Assembly (NCBI GenBank): GCA_030812955.1
Contig: JAUSTR010000002.1
Coordinates: 62,001-126,000 of the forward strand
DNA length: 64,000 nt
Origin: Bacillus alveayuensis
GTDB lineage: Bacteria; Bacillota; Bacilli; Bacillales; Aeribacillaceae
Reading direction: 5' to 3'
In this document: positions 7,449 through 16,470 of the stretch, piece by piece
How the letters are laid out: every line of letters begins with the position of its first letter
Numbering within the stretch: the stretch's first letter is position 1
Notes under the pieces: generated by a model
What the model saw: only the letters and a program-made list of their open reading frames with translations
What the model was told of the DNA's origin: nothing
Databases searched by the model: none
Made by a program: the position numbers and the translations under genes

Positions 7449-9959
7449 ATGCTTGGTATTTTCAATAAAGTGTTTGATTTCAATAAACGGACCTTGAACC
7501 GCTATGAAAAAATGGCTGATCAAATAAATGCGCTTGGACCTGAAATGGAAAAGCTTTCAGACCAAGAGCTTAAAGGAAAAACAACAGAGTTTGTTGAGCG
7601 TTTAGAAAAAGGGGAAACGCTTGACGACCTTTTAATTGAGTCTTATGCCGTTGTAAGGGAAGCGGCACGCCGTGTACTTGGACTTTATCCATATAAAGTG
7701 CAGCTTATGGGGGCCATTGCCCTCCATGAGGGAAATATTGCCGAGATGAAAACAGGGGAAGGAAAAACGTTAACATCAACAATGCCTGTTTATTTAAACG
7801 CCTTAACAGGGAAAGGCGTCCATGTTGTAACGGTTAATGAATATTTAGCAACGCGTGACGCGACAGAAATGGGAAAGGTGTTTGAGTTTCTCGGCTTAAC
7901 CGTTGGCTTGAATTTAAATGGACTTTCAAAAGAAGAAAAACGAAAAGCCTATGCGGCTGACATTACGTACTCGACTAATAATGAGCTTGGATTTGACTAT
8001 TTGCGCGACAATATGGTTCTTTACAAAGAAGATAAGGTTCAGCGCCCTCTTCATTTTGCGGTCATTGACGAGGTTGACTCGATTTTAATTGATGAGGCAA
8101 GAACACCTTTGATTATTTCTGGACAAGCGGCGAAATCGACGAAGCTATACTTGCAAGCAAACGTCTTCGTTCGGACGCTGAAAAAAGATGTTGATTATAC
8201 ATTTGATGAAAAAACGAAAGCCGTTCAGCTAACAGAAGAAGGGATGACAAAAGCGGAACGCGCCTTTAATATTGAGAACTTATTTGATCTTAAAAATGTA
8301 ACGATTAATCACCATATTAGCAATGCCTTAAAAGCTCATGCTGTTATGAAACGTGATGTCGACTATGTTGTAGAAGATGGGCAAGTCGTCATCGTTGACC
8401 AATTTACAGGGCGTTTGATGAAAGGACGCCGCTACAGCGATGGGCTGCATCAAGCGATTGAAGCAAAAGAAGGTCTGGAAATCCAAAATGAAAGCATGAC
8501 GTTAGCGACGATCACGTTCCAAAACTATTTCCGTATGTATGAAAAGCTTGCTGGGATGACTGGTACAGCAAAAACAGAAGAGGAAGAATTTCGCAATATT
8601 TACAATATGCAAGTTGTCGTCATTCCAACGAATAAGCCGGTCATTCGTGATGATCGTCCAGATTTGATCTATCGTACGATGGAAGGCAAGTTTCGGGCAG
8701 TTGTAAAGGATATTGAACAGCGTCATATGATCGGACAGCCTGTTCTTGTCGGTACTGTTGCGGTTGAAACGTCTGAATATATTTCAAGTCTATTAAAGAA
8801 AAAAGGAATTCCGCACAATGTATTAAATGCGAAAAACCATGCAAAAGAAGCGGAAATTATTGAACAAGCCGGTCAAAAAGGGGCTGTCACGATTGCCACA
8901 AATATGGCTGGACGCGGTACGGATATTAAGCTTGGGGAAGGGGTTAAAGAGCTTGGCGGACTTGCGGTAATCGGAACGGAGCGCCATGAATCACGCCGAA
9001 TTGATAATCAGCTTCGCGGTCGTTCTGGCCGTCAAGGGGACCCAGGTGTTACCCAATTTTATCTTTCTATGGAAGATGAATTGATGCGCCGCTTCGGTTC
9101 TGAAAGTATGATGAATATGATGGACCGTCTTGGCATGGATGATTCCCAGCCGATTCAAAGTAAAATGGTTTCAAGAGCAGTGGAATCAGCTCAAAAACGG
9201 GTTGAAGGAAATAACTTCGATGCCCGTAAACAGCTTCTTCAATACGATGAAGTTTTACGCGAACAGCGTGAAGTGATTTATAAACAGCGCGACGAAGTGC
9301 TTGAATCGGAAAATTTACGTGCAAAAGTAGAAGAGATGATGAAGGAAACGATTGATCGAGTTGTCGCTTCCTTTACGCCGGAAGAAGAATTGCCGGAGGA
9401 TTGGAATTTAGACGGTTTAGTTGATTGGGTAAAAGCGAATATTTTAGATGAACATACGACATTTGACGCTTCTGAATTAAAAGGAAAAGAATCCGATGAG
9501 ATTGCCGAAATCATTTGGGAGAAAGCAAAAGCGCGTTATGATGAAAAAGAAGAAGCGTTTGGCGAAGAAAAAATGCGGGAATTTGAACGTGTTATCGTCT
9601 TGCGCGCAGTTGACACGAAATGGATGGATCATATTGATGCGATGGATCAGCTGCGACAAGGAATTCATCTTCGTGCCTATGGCCAAAATGATCCGCTTCG
9701 TGAGTATCAAATGGAAGGTTATGCGATGTTTGAAAATATGGTTGCATCCATCCAGGAAGATGTGACAAAATTCATCATGAAAGCCGAAATTCAACATAAT
9801 CTCAAACGTCAGGAGGTTGCCAAAGGAGAAGCGGTTCAGCCAAAAGAAGGTGATGCTCCAGCGAAAAAGAAACCCGTCCGTAAAAAAGTGAATGTAGGAC
9901 GAAATGATCCTTGTCCATGTGGCAGCGGAAAAAAATATAAGCATTGCTGCGGGCGATAA
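7449..9959 (+). CDS. secA: Preprotein translocase ATPase SecA
   Basis: The ATP-driven motor that pushes unfolded preproteins through the SecYEG channel at the membrane. 836 residues, the usual length for Bacillaceae SecA. Visible features: N-terminal LGIFNKVFD helix, Walker A MKTGEGKT near residue 100, Walker [15 protein letters not shown], the C-terminal motor motif [14 protein letters not shown], and the extreme C-terminal zinc-binding tail with [13 protein letters not shown], which contacts SecB/ribosome-type partners. AGAGGAGC precedes the ATG. Followed by prfB after a modest hairpin, the same neighbourhood as in B. subtilis. Confidence 0.98.
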   Translation: MLGIFNKVFDFNKRTLNRYEKMADQINALGPEMEKLSDQELKGKTTEFVERLEKGETLDDLLIESYAVVREAARRVLGLYPYKVQLMGAIALHEGNIAEMKTGEGKTLTSTMPVYLNALTGKGVHVVTVNEYLATRDATEMGKVFEFLGLTVGLNLNGLSKEEKRKAYAADITYSTNNELGFDYLRDNMVLYKEDKVQRPLHFAVIDEVDSILIDEARTPLIISGQAAKSTKLYLQANVFVRTLKKDVDYTFDEKTKAVQLTEEGMTKAERAFNIENLFDLKNVTINHHISNALKAHAVMKRDVDYVVEDGQVVIVDQFTGRLMKGRRYSDGLHQAIEAKEGLEIQNESMTLATITFQNYFRMYEKLAGMTGTAKTEEEEFRNIYNMQVVVIPTNKPVIRDDRPDLIYRTMEGKFRAVVKDIEQRHMIGQPVLVGTVAVETSEYISSLLKKKGIPHNVLNAKNHAKEAEIIEQAGQKGAVTIATNMAGRGTDIKLGEGVKELGGLAVIGTERHESRRIDNQLRGRSGRQGDPGVTQFYLSMEDELMRRFGSESMMNMMDRLGMDDSQPIQSKMVSRAVESAQKRVEGNNFDARKQLLQYDEVLREQREVIYKQRDEVLESENLRAKVEEMMKETIDRVVASFTPEEELPEDWNLDGLVDWVKANILDEHTTFDASELKGKESDEIAEIIWEKAKARYDEKEEAFGEEKMREFERVIVLRAVDTKWMDHIDAMDQLRQGIHLRAYGQNDPLREYQMEGYAMFENMVASIQEDVTKFIMKAEIQHNLKRQEVAKGEAVQPKEGDAPAKKKPVRKKVNVGRNDPCPCGSGKKYKHCCGR

Positions 9960-9970
9960 ATAGAACGCTT

Positions 9971-9997
9971 GAGAGGTAGATCGATCTGCCTCTTTCT
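9971..9997 (+). terminator. Hairpin between secA and prfB
   Basis: AGAGGTAGAT and ATCTGCCTCT pair (one T-G) and are followed by TTCTTT. In B. subtilis secA and prfB are neighbours, so this may attenuate rather than end transcription. Confidence 0.5.
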
Positions 9998-10043
9998 TTA
10001 AGAATTTTTTAATTAAATAAATGTCAGCAATGAGGTGAAGGAA

Positions 10044-11145
10044 ATGGAATTAGTAGAAATTCGAACAGAACTTGAGAAAATGGCTAAGCGATTAGCGGAT
10101 TTTAGGGGGTCTCTTTGACTTAGAATCGAAACAAGCTCGTATTCAAGAGCTGGAAGAGAAAATGGCAGCAGCCGACTTTTGGGATGATCAACAAGCTGCT
10201 CAGACGGTTATTAATGAAGCAAATGGCTTAAAGGATCTTGTCCACCAATTTAATCATTTAAATGAAACATATGAAAATCTACAAGTTACTTATGAGTTAA
10301 TTAAAGAAGAACCAGATGAGGATCTGCAAAAGGAACTAGAGAGCGAACTGAAAACTTTAACAAAAGAGCTTAATGAATTTGAGCTTGAGCTTCTATTAAG
10401 TGAACCGTATGATAAAAATAATGCGATATTAGAGCTCCATCCAGGAGCAGGTGGAACCGAGTCTCAGGACTGGGGCTCCATGCTCTTAAGAATGTACACA
10501 AGATGGGCAGAGAAAAAAGGATTTAAAGTAGAAACATTGGATTATCTTCCAGGTGAGGAAGCGGGAATTAAAAGCGTTACCTTATTAATTAAAGGACACA
10601 ATGCCTACGGCTATTTAAAGGCAGAAAAAGGTGTGCATCGCCTTGTCCGCATTTCTCCGTTTGATGCTTCAGGCCGAAGACATACGTCCTTTGTGTCATG
10701 TGAAGTCATGCCAGAGTTTAACGAGGAAATCGACATTGATATTCGTAATGAAGATCTTAAAATAGACACTTATCGTTCCAGCGGTGCAGGTGGTCAGCAT
10801 GTTAATACAACCGATTCAGCTGTTCGAATCACTCATTTGCCTACAGGTATTGTCGTGACATGTCAAACGGAGCGATCCCAAATTAAAAACCGTGAACGGG
10901 CCATGAAAATGTTAAAAGCAAAGCTTTATCAGAAAAAAATTGAGGAACAGGAACAAGAGCTCGCCGAAATTCGTGGAGAGCAGAAGGAAATTGGCTGGGG
11001 AAGCCAAATTCGTTCTTACGTTTTTCACCCTTATTCATTAGTAAAAGATCATCGCACTAATGTCGAAATCGGAAATGTTCAAGCCGTTATGGACGGGGAA
11101 ATTGACCCATTTATCGATGCTTACTTACGCTCACAATTAAAGTAG
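10044..11145 (+). CDS. prfB: Peptide chain release factor 2, with programmed +1 frameshift
   Basis: RF2 recognises UGA and UAA stop codons and triggers peptide release. The first 24 codons run from the ATG at 10044 to an in-frame TGA at 10116; the remaining 342 codons are in the +1 frame. The slippery site CTT TGA C with AGGGGGT just upstream is the classical autoregulatory frameshift: when RF2 is scarce, the ribosome slips from CTT onto TTT and reads GAC. Total 366 residues, as in B. subtilis. The GGQ catalytic motif is in [20 protein letters not shown], preceded by the [17 protein letters not shown] signature. Not a pseudogene. Confidence 0.97.
10103..10119 (+). promoter_or_regulatory. Programmed +1 frameshift site of prfB
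   Basis: AGGGGGT internal Shine-Dalgarno-like element, then CTC TTT GAC read as TCT CTT (T)GAC. The TGA at 10116-10118 is bypassed by a one-base forward slip. Confidence 0.95.
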
Positions 11146-11345
11146 CATGATGAAAAGGCCTCTTTGTGCAAAAATCATAAAACAGCTTTTTCTTTTCGTT
11201 TTATTTGCTTGCAACATTTGAATGAGCCATTGCCATGAGGAAATCGGACACTTTTCTGCTTCACAGCTCAAATTATCAACAGCAATAAAGTTTACTGAAA
11301 GCAGCTTTTTTAGTCTATAGCAAAAGGAAGAAGATTGTTGAAAAC

Positions 11346-11591
11346 CAGGCGTGTTGATTAACCAATAATAACCAGATGAGATGGCTCTATTTCTAGCTTT
11401 TCTGCTGGAGTCGGCAAGAGAATCTCTTGCCGACTGGGCATGCTATACGCATGCCCTTCTCGAACAAGAACATCAGCGGCCAAATGAATTTGCCCGCTGG
11501 CGTTCTTGTTCGAGGGATGTAGCAGAAAAGCTTGTGTTCAGCCATACGATTCTGTATGTTTAAGTAAAATAATGGATAATCAACAGTTGTG
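11346..11591. repeat. R2 palindromic repeat, copy B (246 bases)
   Basis: Same length as copy A and about 95% identical, opposite orientation. Terminal inverted repeats CAGGCGTGTTGATTAACC / GGATAATCAACA. In the AGTCGGCA arm it reads AAGAG/CTCTT where copy A reads ATGCG/CGCTT: one C-G pair is replaced by an A-T pair, so pairing is kept. It fills most of the intergenic space before asnB. The bases from 11146 to 11345 hold no gene and no clear element. Confidence 0.85.
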
Positions 11592-11765
11592 GTTGAAAAC
11601 AGAAATTTTTATCAATAGGAATATAGAAGAATCGCCTATAAAAGCTGTGGTATAAAATAATTGAATCTATTTTTTATCATTTTGAAAAATATAGAAATGT
11701 TTTGCTCGTTAAAATGATATGGAATTTATTAAATAACGAATGACTAATAGTGAAGGGTGAAGGAC

Positions 11766-13670
11766 ATGTGTGGATTTGTTGGAGCTATTTACAAGGAGCC
11801 GAAAAGCCCAACGGAAACTGAACGCCAGCAGCTTAAGGAAATGAATGATATCATCAAGCATCGCGGTCCAGATGATGAAGGGTATTATGAGGATGAATAT
11901 GTACGTTTTGGTTTCCGGCGTTTAAGTATTATCGATTTAGAAAGCGGGCATCAACCTCTTTCCTTTGCTGATGAACGCTTTTGGATTATTTTTAATGGAG
12001 AAATTTATAATTATTTAGAGTTAAGAGAGGAATTAATAGAGAAGGGATTATCTTTTACGACTGAATCAGATACTGAGGTTATTTTAGGTGCCTTCCATAT
12101 TTATGGCTATGATGCCGTAACGAAGCTCCGTGGCATGTTTGCTTTTCTAATTTGGGATAAGCAGGAAAAAATTTTATATGGTGCACGGGACCCGTTCGGT
12201 ATTAAGCCGCTTTATTATTATGAAGATGAAGAACAGCTAATTTTTGCATCAGAGAGAAAAAGCATTGCTTTAGTACAAGATGATGAATCGTTAGATGATG
12301 AAGCACTGCAACATTATTTAACTTTTCAATTTGTTCCTGAACCAAGCACAATGATGATGAAGGTGCAAAAAGCTCCTCCAGGTCATTATTTTATCGTAAA
12401 GCCAGGTGAACGAATAACGTTCCATCGTTATTGGAAAGTATCGTTTCAGCCTTTACAAAAAAGTGAAGAGGAGTTTATAAAAGACATTCAAGATGTATTA
12501 GTTGATTCTGTTAAAGCCCATATGCGCAGTGATGTTCCTGTCGGAGCGTTTTTGTCAGGAGGGATTGATTCTTCTTTTATCGCAGCATTAGCTAAACAGA
12601 TCAATCCTAATTTAAAAACTTTTTCAGTTGGCTTTGAACATGAAGGTTATAGTGAAATTCATGTTGCAAAAGAAACAGCAGACATTTTAAATGTTGAAAA
12701 TATAAGCTATGTTATTACACCTGAAGAATATATAAATGAATTACCAAAAATTATTTGGCATCTAGATGATCCATTAGCTGATCCAGCTGCTGTTCCGCTT
12801 TATTTTGTTGCCCGTGAAGCCCGTAAGCATGTAACGGTTGTTTTATCAGGAGAAGGAGCGGATGAACTTTTTGGTGGGTATAACATTTATCGTGAGCCTT
12901 ATTCTTTAAGTATATTTCAATCGTTGCCGAAAAAAGTAAAGGAAACGATTAAAAAGCTTGCCCACGCTTTACCAGATGGGATGAAAGGGAAAAGCTTTTT
13001 GCTTAGAGGCTGTACTCCGCTTGAGGAGCGTTACATCGGAAATGCGAAAATGTTTGAACAGGAGGAAAAAGCACAATTTCTCCGACATTTTGACGTAGAA
13101 AAAGATTATCTGCACATTACAAAGCCTTTTTATGAAGAAGCGAAGGAATATGATGCGGTGACAAAAATGCAATACATTGATATTCATACTTGGTTGAGAG
13201 GCGACATTTTGTTAAAAGCAGACAAAATGACGATGGCTAATTCGCTTGAATTACGTGTTCCTTTTTTAGATCAAAAGGTGTTCGAAGTGGCCATGAAAAT
13301 CCCTGCGCATTATAAAATTGCTGAGCAAACGACGAAATCTATTTTACGGAAAGCAGCAAAAGGGATCGTACCAGATCACGTATTAAATCGAAAAAAATTA
13401 GGTTTTCCAGTTCCGATACGACATTGGCTGAAACACGAGCTGTATGATTGGGCAAAAGAATTGATTCATGAAAGTGAAACCGATTACCTTTTCCATAAAC
13501 ATTACTTATACAAGATGTTAGACGAACATTATCAAAATAAAATGGATCATAGCCGTAAAATTTGGACTGTACTCATCTTTATGTTATGGCATCAAATATT
13601 TATCGAAAATAAATATTCGTTTGCTCTGCAAAAGGGAAAGAGTAAAGTGGTGGATCTCATAAACTTATAG
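11766..13670 (+). CDS. asnB: Asparagine synthetase (glutamine-hydrolysing)
   Basis: Converts aspartate, glutamine and ATP to asparagine. 634 residues, class II: the N-terminal glutaminase domain needs Cys2 as nucleophile, which fixes the start at the ATG of MCGFVGAI rather than the GTG three codons earlier. HRGPDDEGYY, ARDPFGIKPLYY and the C-terminal ATP-pyrophosphatase loop GAFLSGGIDSS are all present. GTGAAGG lies just upstream. No T-box leader is visible. Length and N-terminus fit B. subtilis AsnB better than AsnO. Monocistronic, preceded by repeat copy B. Confidence 0.93.
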   Translation: MCGFVGAIYKEPKSPTETERQQLKEMNDIIKHRGPDDEGYYEDEYVRFGFRRLSIIDLESGHQPLSFADERFWIIFNGEIYNYLELREELIEKGLSFTTESDTEVILGAFHIYGYDAVTKLRGMFAFLIWDKQEKILYGARDPFGIKPLYYYEDEEQLIFASERKSIALVQDDESLDDEALQHYLTFQFVPEPSTMMMKVQKAPPGHYFIVKPGERITFHRYWKVSFQPLQKSEEEFIKDIQDVLVDSVKAHMRSDVPVGAFLSGGIDSSFIAALAKQINPNLKTFSVGFEHEGYSEIHVAKETADILNVENISYVITPEEYINELPKIIWHLDDPLADPAAVPLYFVAREARKHVTVVLSGEGADELFGGYNIYREPYSLSIFQSLPKKVKETIKKLAHALPDGMKGKSFLLRGCTPLEERYIGNAKMFEQEEKAQFLRHFDVEKDYLHITKPFYEEAKEYDAVTKMQYIDIHTWLRGDILLKADKMTMANSLELRVPFLDQKVFEVAMKIPAHYKIAEQTTKSILRKAAKGIVPDHVLNRKKLGFPVPIRHWLKHELYDWAKELIHESETDYLFHKHYLYKMLDEHYQNKMDHSRKIWTVLIFMLWHQIFIENKYSFALQKGKSKVVDLINL

Positions 13671-13821
13671 GCAAGCCATATGATGTTTTTGCATGAACCT
13701 ATTAAAATGGTGAATAGAAAATATTTACTTTAATGGATTTGATTATATAAAATAAAATCAACTATTAAATCCGAAACTAAAAAAAATTAACCATTCTGTG
13801 GTTACATGATGAGGTTTTTTG

Positions 13822-13914
13822 CAATTCACAAAATTGAAACAAATTGCTAAAACGATTAAACCGACAGCGTTTGTCGTGGTGATCGATGCTCTTGAAATAT
13901 TGGGGAAGGATTTA
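13822..13914 (+). pseudogene. C-terminal remnant of a YitT-family (YvjA-like) membrane protein
   Basis: The frame reads TKLKQIAKTIKPTAFVVVID then ALEILGKD, resembling the end of the DUF2179 domain of YitT-family proteins (xxIxxIDPxAFVIVxDxxEVLGEGF). There is no upstream coding sequence to go with it and a TGA stop lies at 13810. I recall a YitT paralogue (yvjA) near prfB and cccB in B. subtilis, which fits the position. Very short, so only a suggestion; the frame then runs into the cccB ribosome site. The remaining 150 bases between asnB and this remnant show only a small TAACCA/TGGTTA hairpin. Confidence 0.35.
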
Positions 13915-13973
13915 ATCCAACTTAAATTAGGTTATAATATCGTTGTATTCCATTTTTTTAGGAGGAATGTAAG

Positions 13974-14309
13974 ATGAAGTTGAAATGGATGGCATTATTT
14001 TTAGGAACTTCTCTTTTGTTAGCAGCTTGTGGCGGTGGTGGAGATGATAGCAATGGGACAAAAGAGAAAACAGAGGAAGCTCCAACCGAAACCTCTTCAG
14101 CAGAAGACATATTTCGACAAAGCTGTGCAAGCTGCCACGGCCAAAACCTTGAAGGTGGGGCTGGTCCAAGCTTAGAAAAAGTCGGTGGAAAATATAGTAA
14201 AGAAGAAATTCAAGACATTATTATTAATGGAAGAGGCGCTATGCCAAATGGGCTTTTAACTGAAGATAAGGCAGCAGTAGTAGCAGAGTGGCTTGCTGAG
14301 AAAAAATAA
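13974..14309 (+). CDS. cccB: Cytochrome c-551, membrane-anchored lipoprotein
   Basis: A 111-residue small c-type cytochrome that carries electrons to the terminal oxidase on the outer face of the membrane. It has a lipoprotein signal (LLLAACGGGG; lipobox Cys about residue 19), a Thr/Glu-rich linker, and a mono-haem domain with CASCH (about residues 51-55) and the axial Met in GAMPNG. TAGGAGGA lies upstream of the ATG. Position before ftsEX matches B. subtilis cccB. Closed by a terminator at 14339-14370. Confidence 0.95.
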   Translation: MKLKWMALFLGTSLLLAACGGGGDDSNGTKEKTEEAPTETSSAEDIFRQSCASCHGQNLEGGAGPSLEKVGGKYSKEEIQDIIINGRGAMPNGLLTEDKAAVVAEWLAEKK

Positions 14310-14338
14310 CAGGAAAGAATAATTCCCAATATATTTTG

Positions 14339-14372
14339 GACGAGAGAATCATGACGGTTTCTCGTCTTTTTT
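14339..14372 (+). terminator. Terminator after cccB
   Basis: GACGAGA, 14-base loop, TCTCGTC, then TTTTTTT. Confidence 0.8.
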
Positions 14373-14519
14373 TACGCAATTGAAATAAAAATGTAATATG
14401 AAAAAGTCTATTTTTGACGAAAAATGATGGTATAATTGTTTTTGTAAAAATGAGTGACACATGTTCATTAATTAAGACGAATAAAAAGGGATGAAGTTTC
14501 ATATTTTTAGTCTTTTTTT

Positions 14520-14567
14520 AAGGCGGTTGCTTTACTATAGCTATTTTGACTGTTATAGGCAAGCGAC
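14520..14567. repeat. Fragment of an R1 palindromic repeat
   Basis: GGTTGCTTTACTATAGCT, then a TTTTGACTGT and AGGCAAGCG stretch, matches the right arm of the R1 family seen in full at 36879, 43264, 51229 and 60955. The rest of the element is missing. Confidence 0.55.
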
Positions 14568-14635
14568 ATTTGATTCCGCAACCAACTTTTTTGAAATTTT
14601 ATTGAGCATGAAACAAAAAAACTTCAGGTGATTAC

Positions 14636-15322
14636 ATGATTGAAATGAAAGATGTTTATAAAACGTATCCAAATGGCGTTTTAGCGATTAATGGCATAAG
14701 TGTAAAGATAAACCAAGGTGAATTTGTTTACATTGTTGGTCCAAGTGGATCTGGAAAATCAACGTTTATTAAAATGATGTACAGAGAAGAAAAACCAACA
14801 AAAGGCAGCATTGTCATAAACGGTGTGTCACTAGAAAATTTAAAAGAACAAGAAGTACCTTTTTTGCGAAGAAAAATAGGTGTTGTATTCCAAGATTTTA
14901 AATTATTGCCTAAATTAACTGTTTATGAGAATGTTGCTTTTGCTTTAGAAGTGATTGGCGAACCACCGAGAAATATTAAAAAGCGAGTATTAGATGTTCT
15001 TGATCTCGTTCAACTAAAACATAAAGCTCGCTTTTTTCCAGATGAGTTATCCGGTGGTGAACAGCAGCGCGTTTCCATCGCTCGTTCTATTGTTAATAAT
15101 CCATCTGTCGTCATTGCAGATGAGCCAACTGGGAACCTAGATCCTGAAACTTCTTGGGGGATTATGAGATTACTGGAAGAAATTAATCAAAGGGGAACGA
15201 CGATCTTGATGGCTACGCACAACAAAGAAATTGTCAACACGATTAGAAAACGAGTCATCGCCATTGAAGATGGGAAAATCGTGCGTGACGAGACAAGAGG
15301 GGAGTATGGACTTTATGATTAA
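14636..15322 (+). CDS. ftsE: Cell-division ABC transporter ATPase FtsE
   Basis: 228-residue ABC ATPase that with FtsX transmits signals across the membrane to activate peptidoglycan hydrolases. Walker A GPSGSGKS near residue 34, Q-loop VFQDFKLLP, signature LSGGEQQR, Walker B VVIADEPTGNLD and the H-loop ATHN are all intact. The AGGTGATT ribosome site supports the ATG at 14636. It overlaps the start of ftsX. An extended -10-type TGGTATAAT about 200 bases upstream may be its promoter. Confidence 0.96.
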   Translation: MIEMKDVYKTYPNGVLAINGISVKINQGEFVYIVGPSGSGKSTFIKMMYREEKPTKGSIVINGVSLENLKEQEVPFLRRKIGVVFQDFKLLPKLTVYENVAFALEVIGEPPRNIKKRVLDVLDLVQLKHKARFFPDELSGGEQQRVSIARSIVNNPSVVIADEPTGNLDPETSWGIMRLLEEINQRGTTILMATHNKEIVNTIRKRVIAIEDGKIVRDETRGEYGLYD

Positions 15323-16205
15323 TACTCTTGGGCGTCATTTGCGCGAAAGCATTAAAAGCTTAGCGAGAAATACGTGGATGACATTTGCGTCCGTCTCAGC
15401 AGTAATGGTGACGTTATTGCTTGTCGGCACTTTTCTTGTCATCATGTTTAATTTAAATAACATCGCAAAGAACATTGAAAATGATGTCGAAATACGAGTT
15501 CTCATTGATGTAACAGCAAATCAGGACCAACGAGATCAATTGAAAAAAAAGCTGGAAAGCCTGCCGCAAGTTGAAAGCGTCACGTTCTCATCAAAAGATG
15601 AGGAACTAGAAAATTTAATTAGTAGTTTTGGCGAAGAAGGGGAAGCCTTCAAGCTTTTTGAACAAGAAAATCCACTGAATGATGTTTTTGTGATTAAGAC
15701 GAAAAACCCAGAAGATACGCCAGCTACTGCCCAAAAAATTGAAAAGTTTGATCACGTATCAGATGTCCGTTATGCTGAAGAAACGGTTGAAAGACTTTTT
15801 AAAGTTGTAAACATCGGAAGAAACGTAGGGATTGTGTTAATTATCGGCCTCGTTTTTACGGCCATGTTCTTAATTTCTAATACGATCAAGGTAACCATCT
15901 TTGCGAGAAGACGAGAAATTGAGATTATGAAACTTGTTGGAGCAACGAATTGGTTTATTCGCTGGCCGTTTTTTCTAGAAGGTTTATTCCTTGGGGTATC
16001 AGGATCGATCATTCCGATAATTATTTTGATCATCATTTACAAACGTTTTGTCGAGTGGGCGAATCCTTATGTTCAAGGATCCTTTATAGAACTTTTGCCA
16101 CTTAATCCTTTTCTATTCCAAGTATCAGCGATTCTCATTTTCCTCGGAGCCTTTATCGGAATCTGGGGCAGTTTAATGTCGGTAAGAAAATTTTTAAAAG
16201 TATAG
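15315..16205 (+). CDS. ftsX: Cell-division membrane protein FtsX
   Basis: The permease-like partner of FtsE: a short cytoplasmic N-terminus (NTLGRHLRES), one membrane helix (residues about 23-45), a large external domain that in Bacillus contacts the hydrolase CwlO/regulators, and three more helices with the FARRREIEIMKLVGATNWF coupling segment. With the ATG at 15315 it is 296 residues, equal to B. subtilis FtsX; the ATG at 15306 is an alternative. It overlaps ftsE by 8 bases. Downstream stands an R3 repeat and then an M23 hydrolase gene that is a good candidate effector. Confidence 0.95.
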   Translation: MINTLGRHLRESIKSLARNTWMTFASVSAVMVTLLLVGTFLVIMFNLNNIAKNIENDVEIRVLIDVTANQDQRDQLKKKLESLPQVESVTFSSKDEELENLISSFGEEGEAFKLFEQENPLNDVFVIKTKNPEDTPATAQKIEKFDHVSDVRYAEETVERLFKVVNIGRNVGIVLIIGLVFTAMFLISNTIKVTIFARRREIEIMKLVGATNWFIRWPFFLEGLFLGVSGSIIPIIILIIIYKRFVEWANPYVQGSFIELLPLNPFLFQVSAILIFLGAFIGIWGSLMSVRKFLKV

Positions 16206-16425
16206 ATTAGCATGTTGATAGCTTGCTAATCTACAGTTTGTAGACCAAGTCTAAATATGAGGTTTTGGCAGACTGGATGAAAACGTTTGTCATTCGAGGC
16301 ACGAGCCCGATGAGAAGCGGAGTTACCAAGAACGGTAATGAGCATTCGAAGAGGGCGAAGTAACAAAGAATGCAAGCGATTGTCAGCAGTCTGAGATTAG
16401 CAAGTTGATAGCTTGCTAATCTCAA
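16203..16425. repeat. R3 intergenic element flanked by 29-base direct repeats
   Basis: A hairpin-forming 29-base sequence (AGATTAGCAxGTTGATAGC then TTGCTAATCT) occurs at about 16204-16232 and again at 16394-16422 with one mismatch. Between them, 16269-16393 is bounded by imperfect inverted ends starting CAGACTG, with an internal GTTACC/GGTAA hairpin. It has no open frame of note. It looks like a small non-coding mobile-type repeat; copies elsewhere in the genome cannot be seen from here. Confidence 0.6.
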
Positions 16426-16470
16426 TACATAAATGTACGGATTTATACATATCAGGGGAGGAATTGAGAC

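Noticed and set aside
10162-11145. prfB as a shorter gene starting at the internal ATG
   Set aside because: The upstream 24 codons, internal Shine-Dalgarno and CTT TGA C site show the programmed frameshift form.
11280-11325. R1 fragment before R2 copy B
   Set aside because: AAAGTTTACTGAAAGCAGC is only a short, poor match to an R1 end.
11146-11765. T-box leader for asnB (and for hisZ at 43460-43655)
   Set aside because: No GGTGGNACCGCG-type T-box sequence or specifier stem could be found in either leader.
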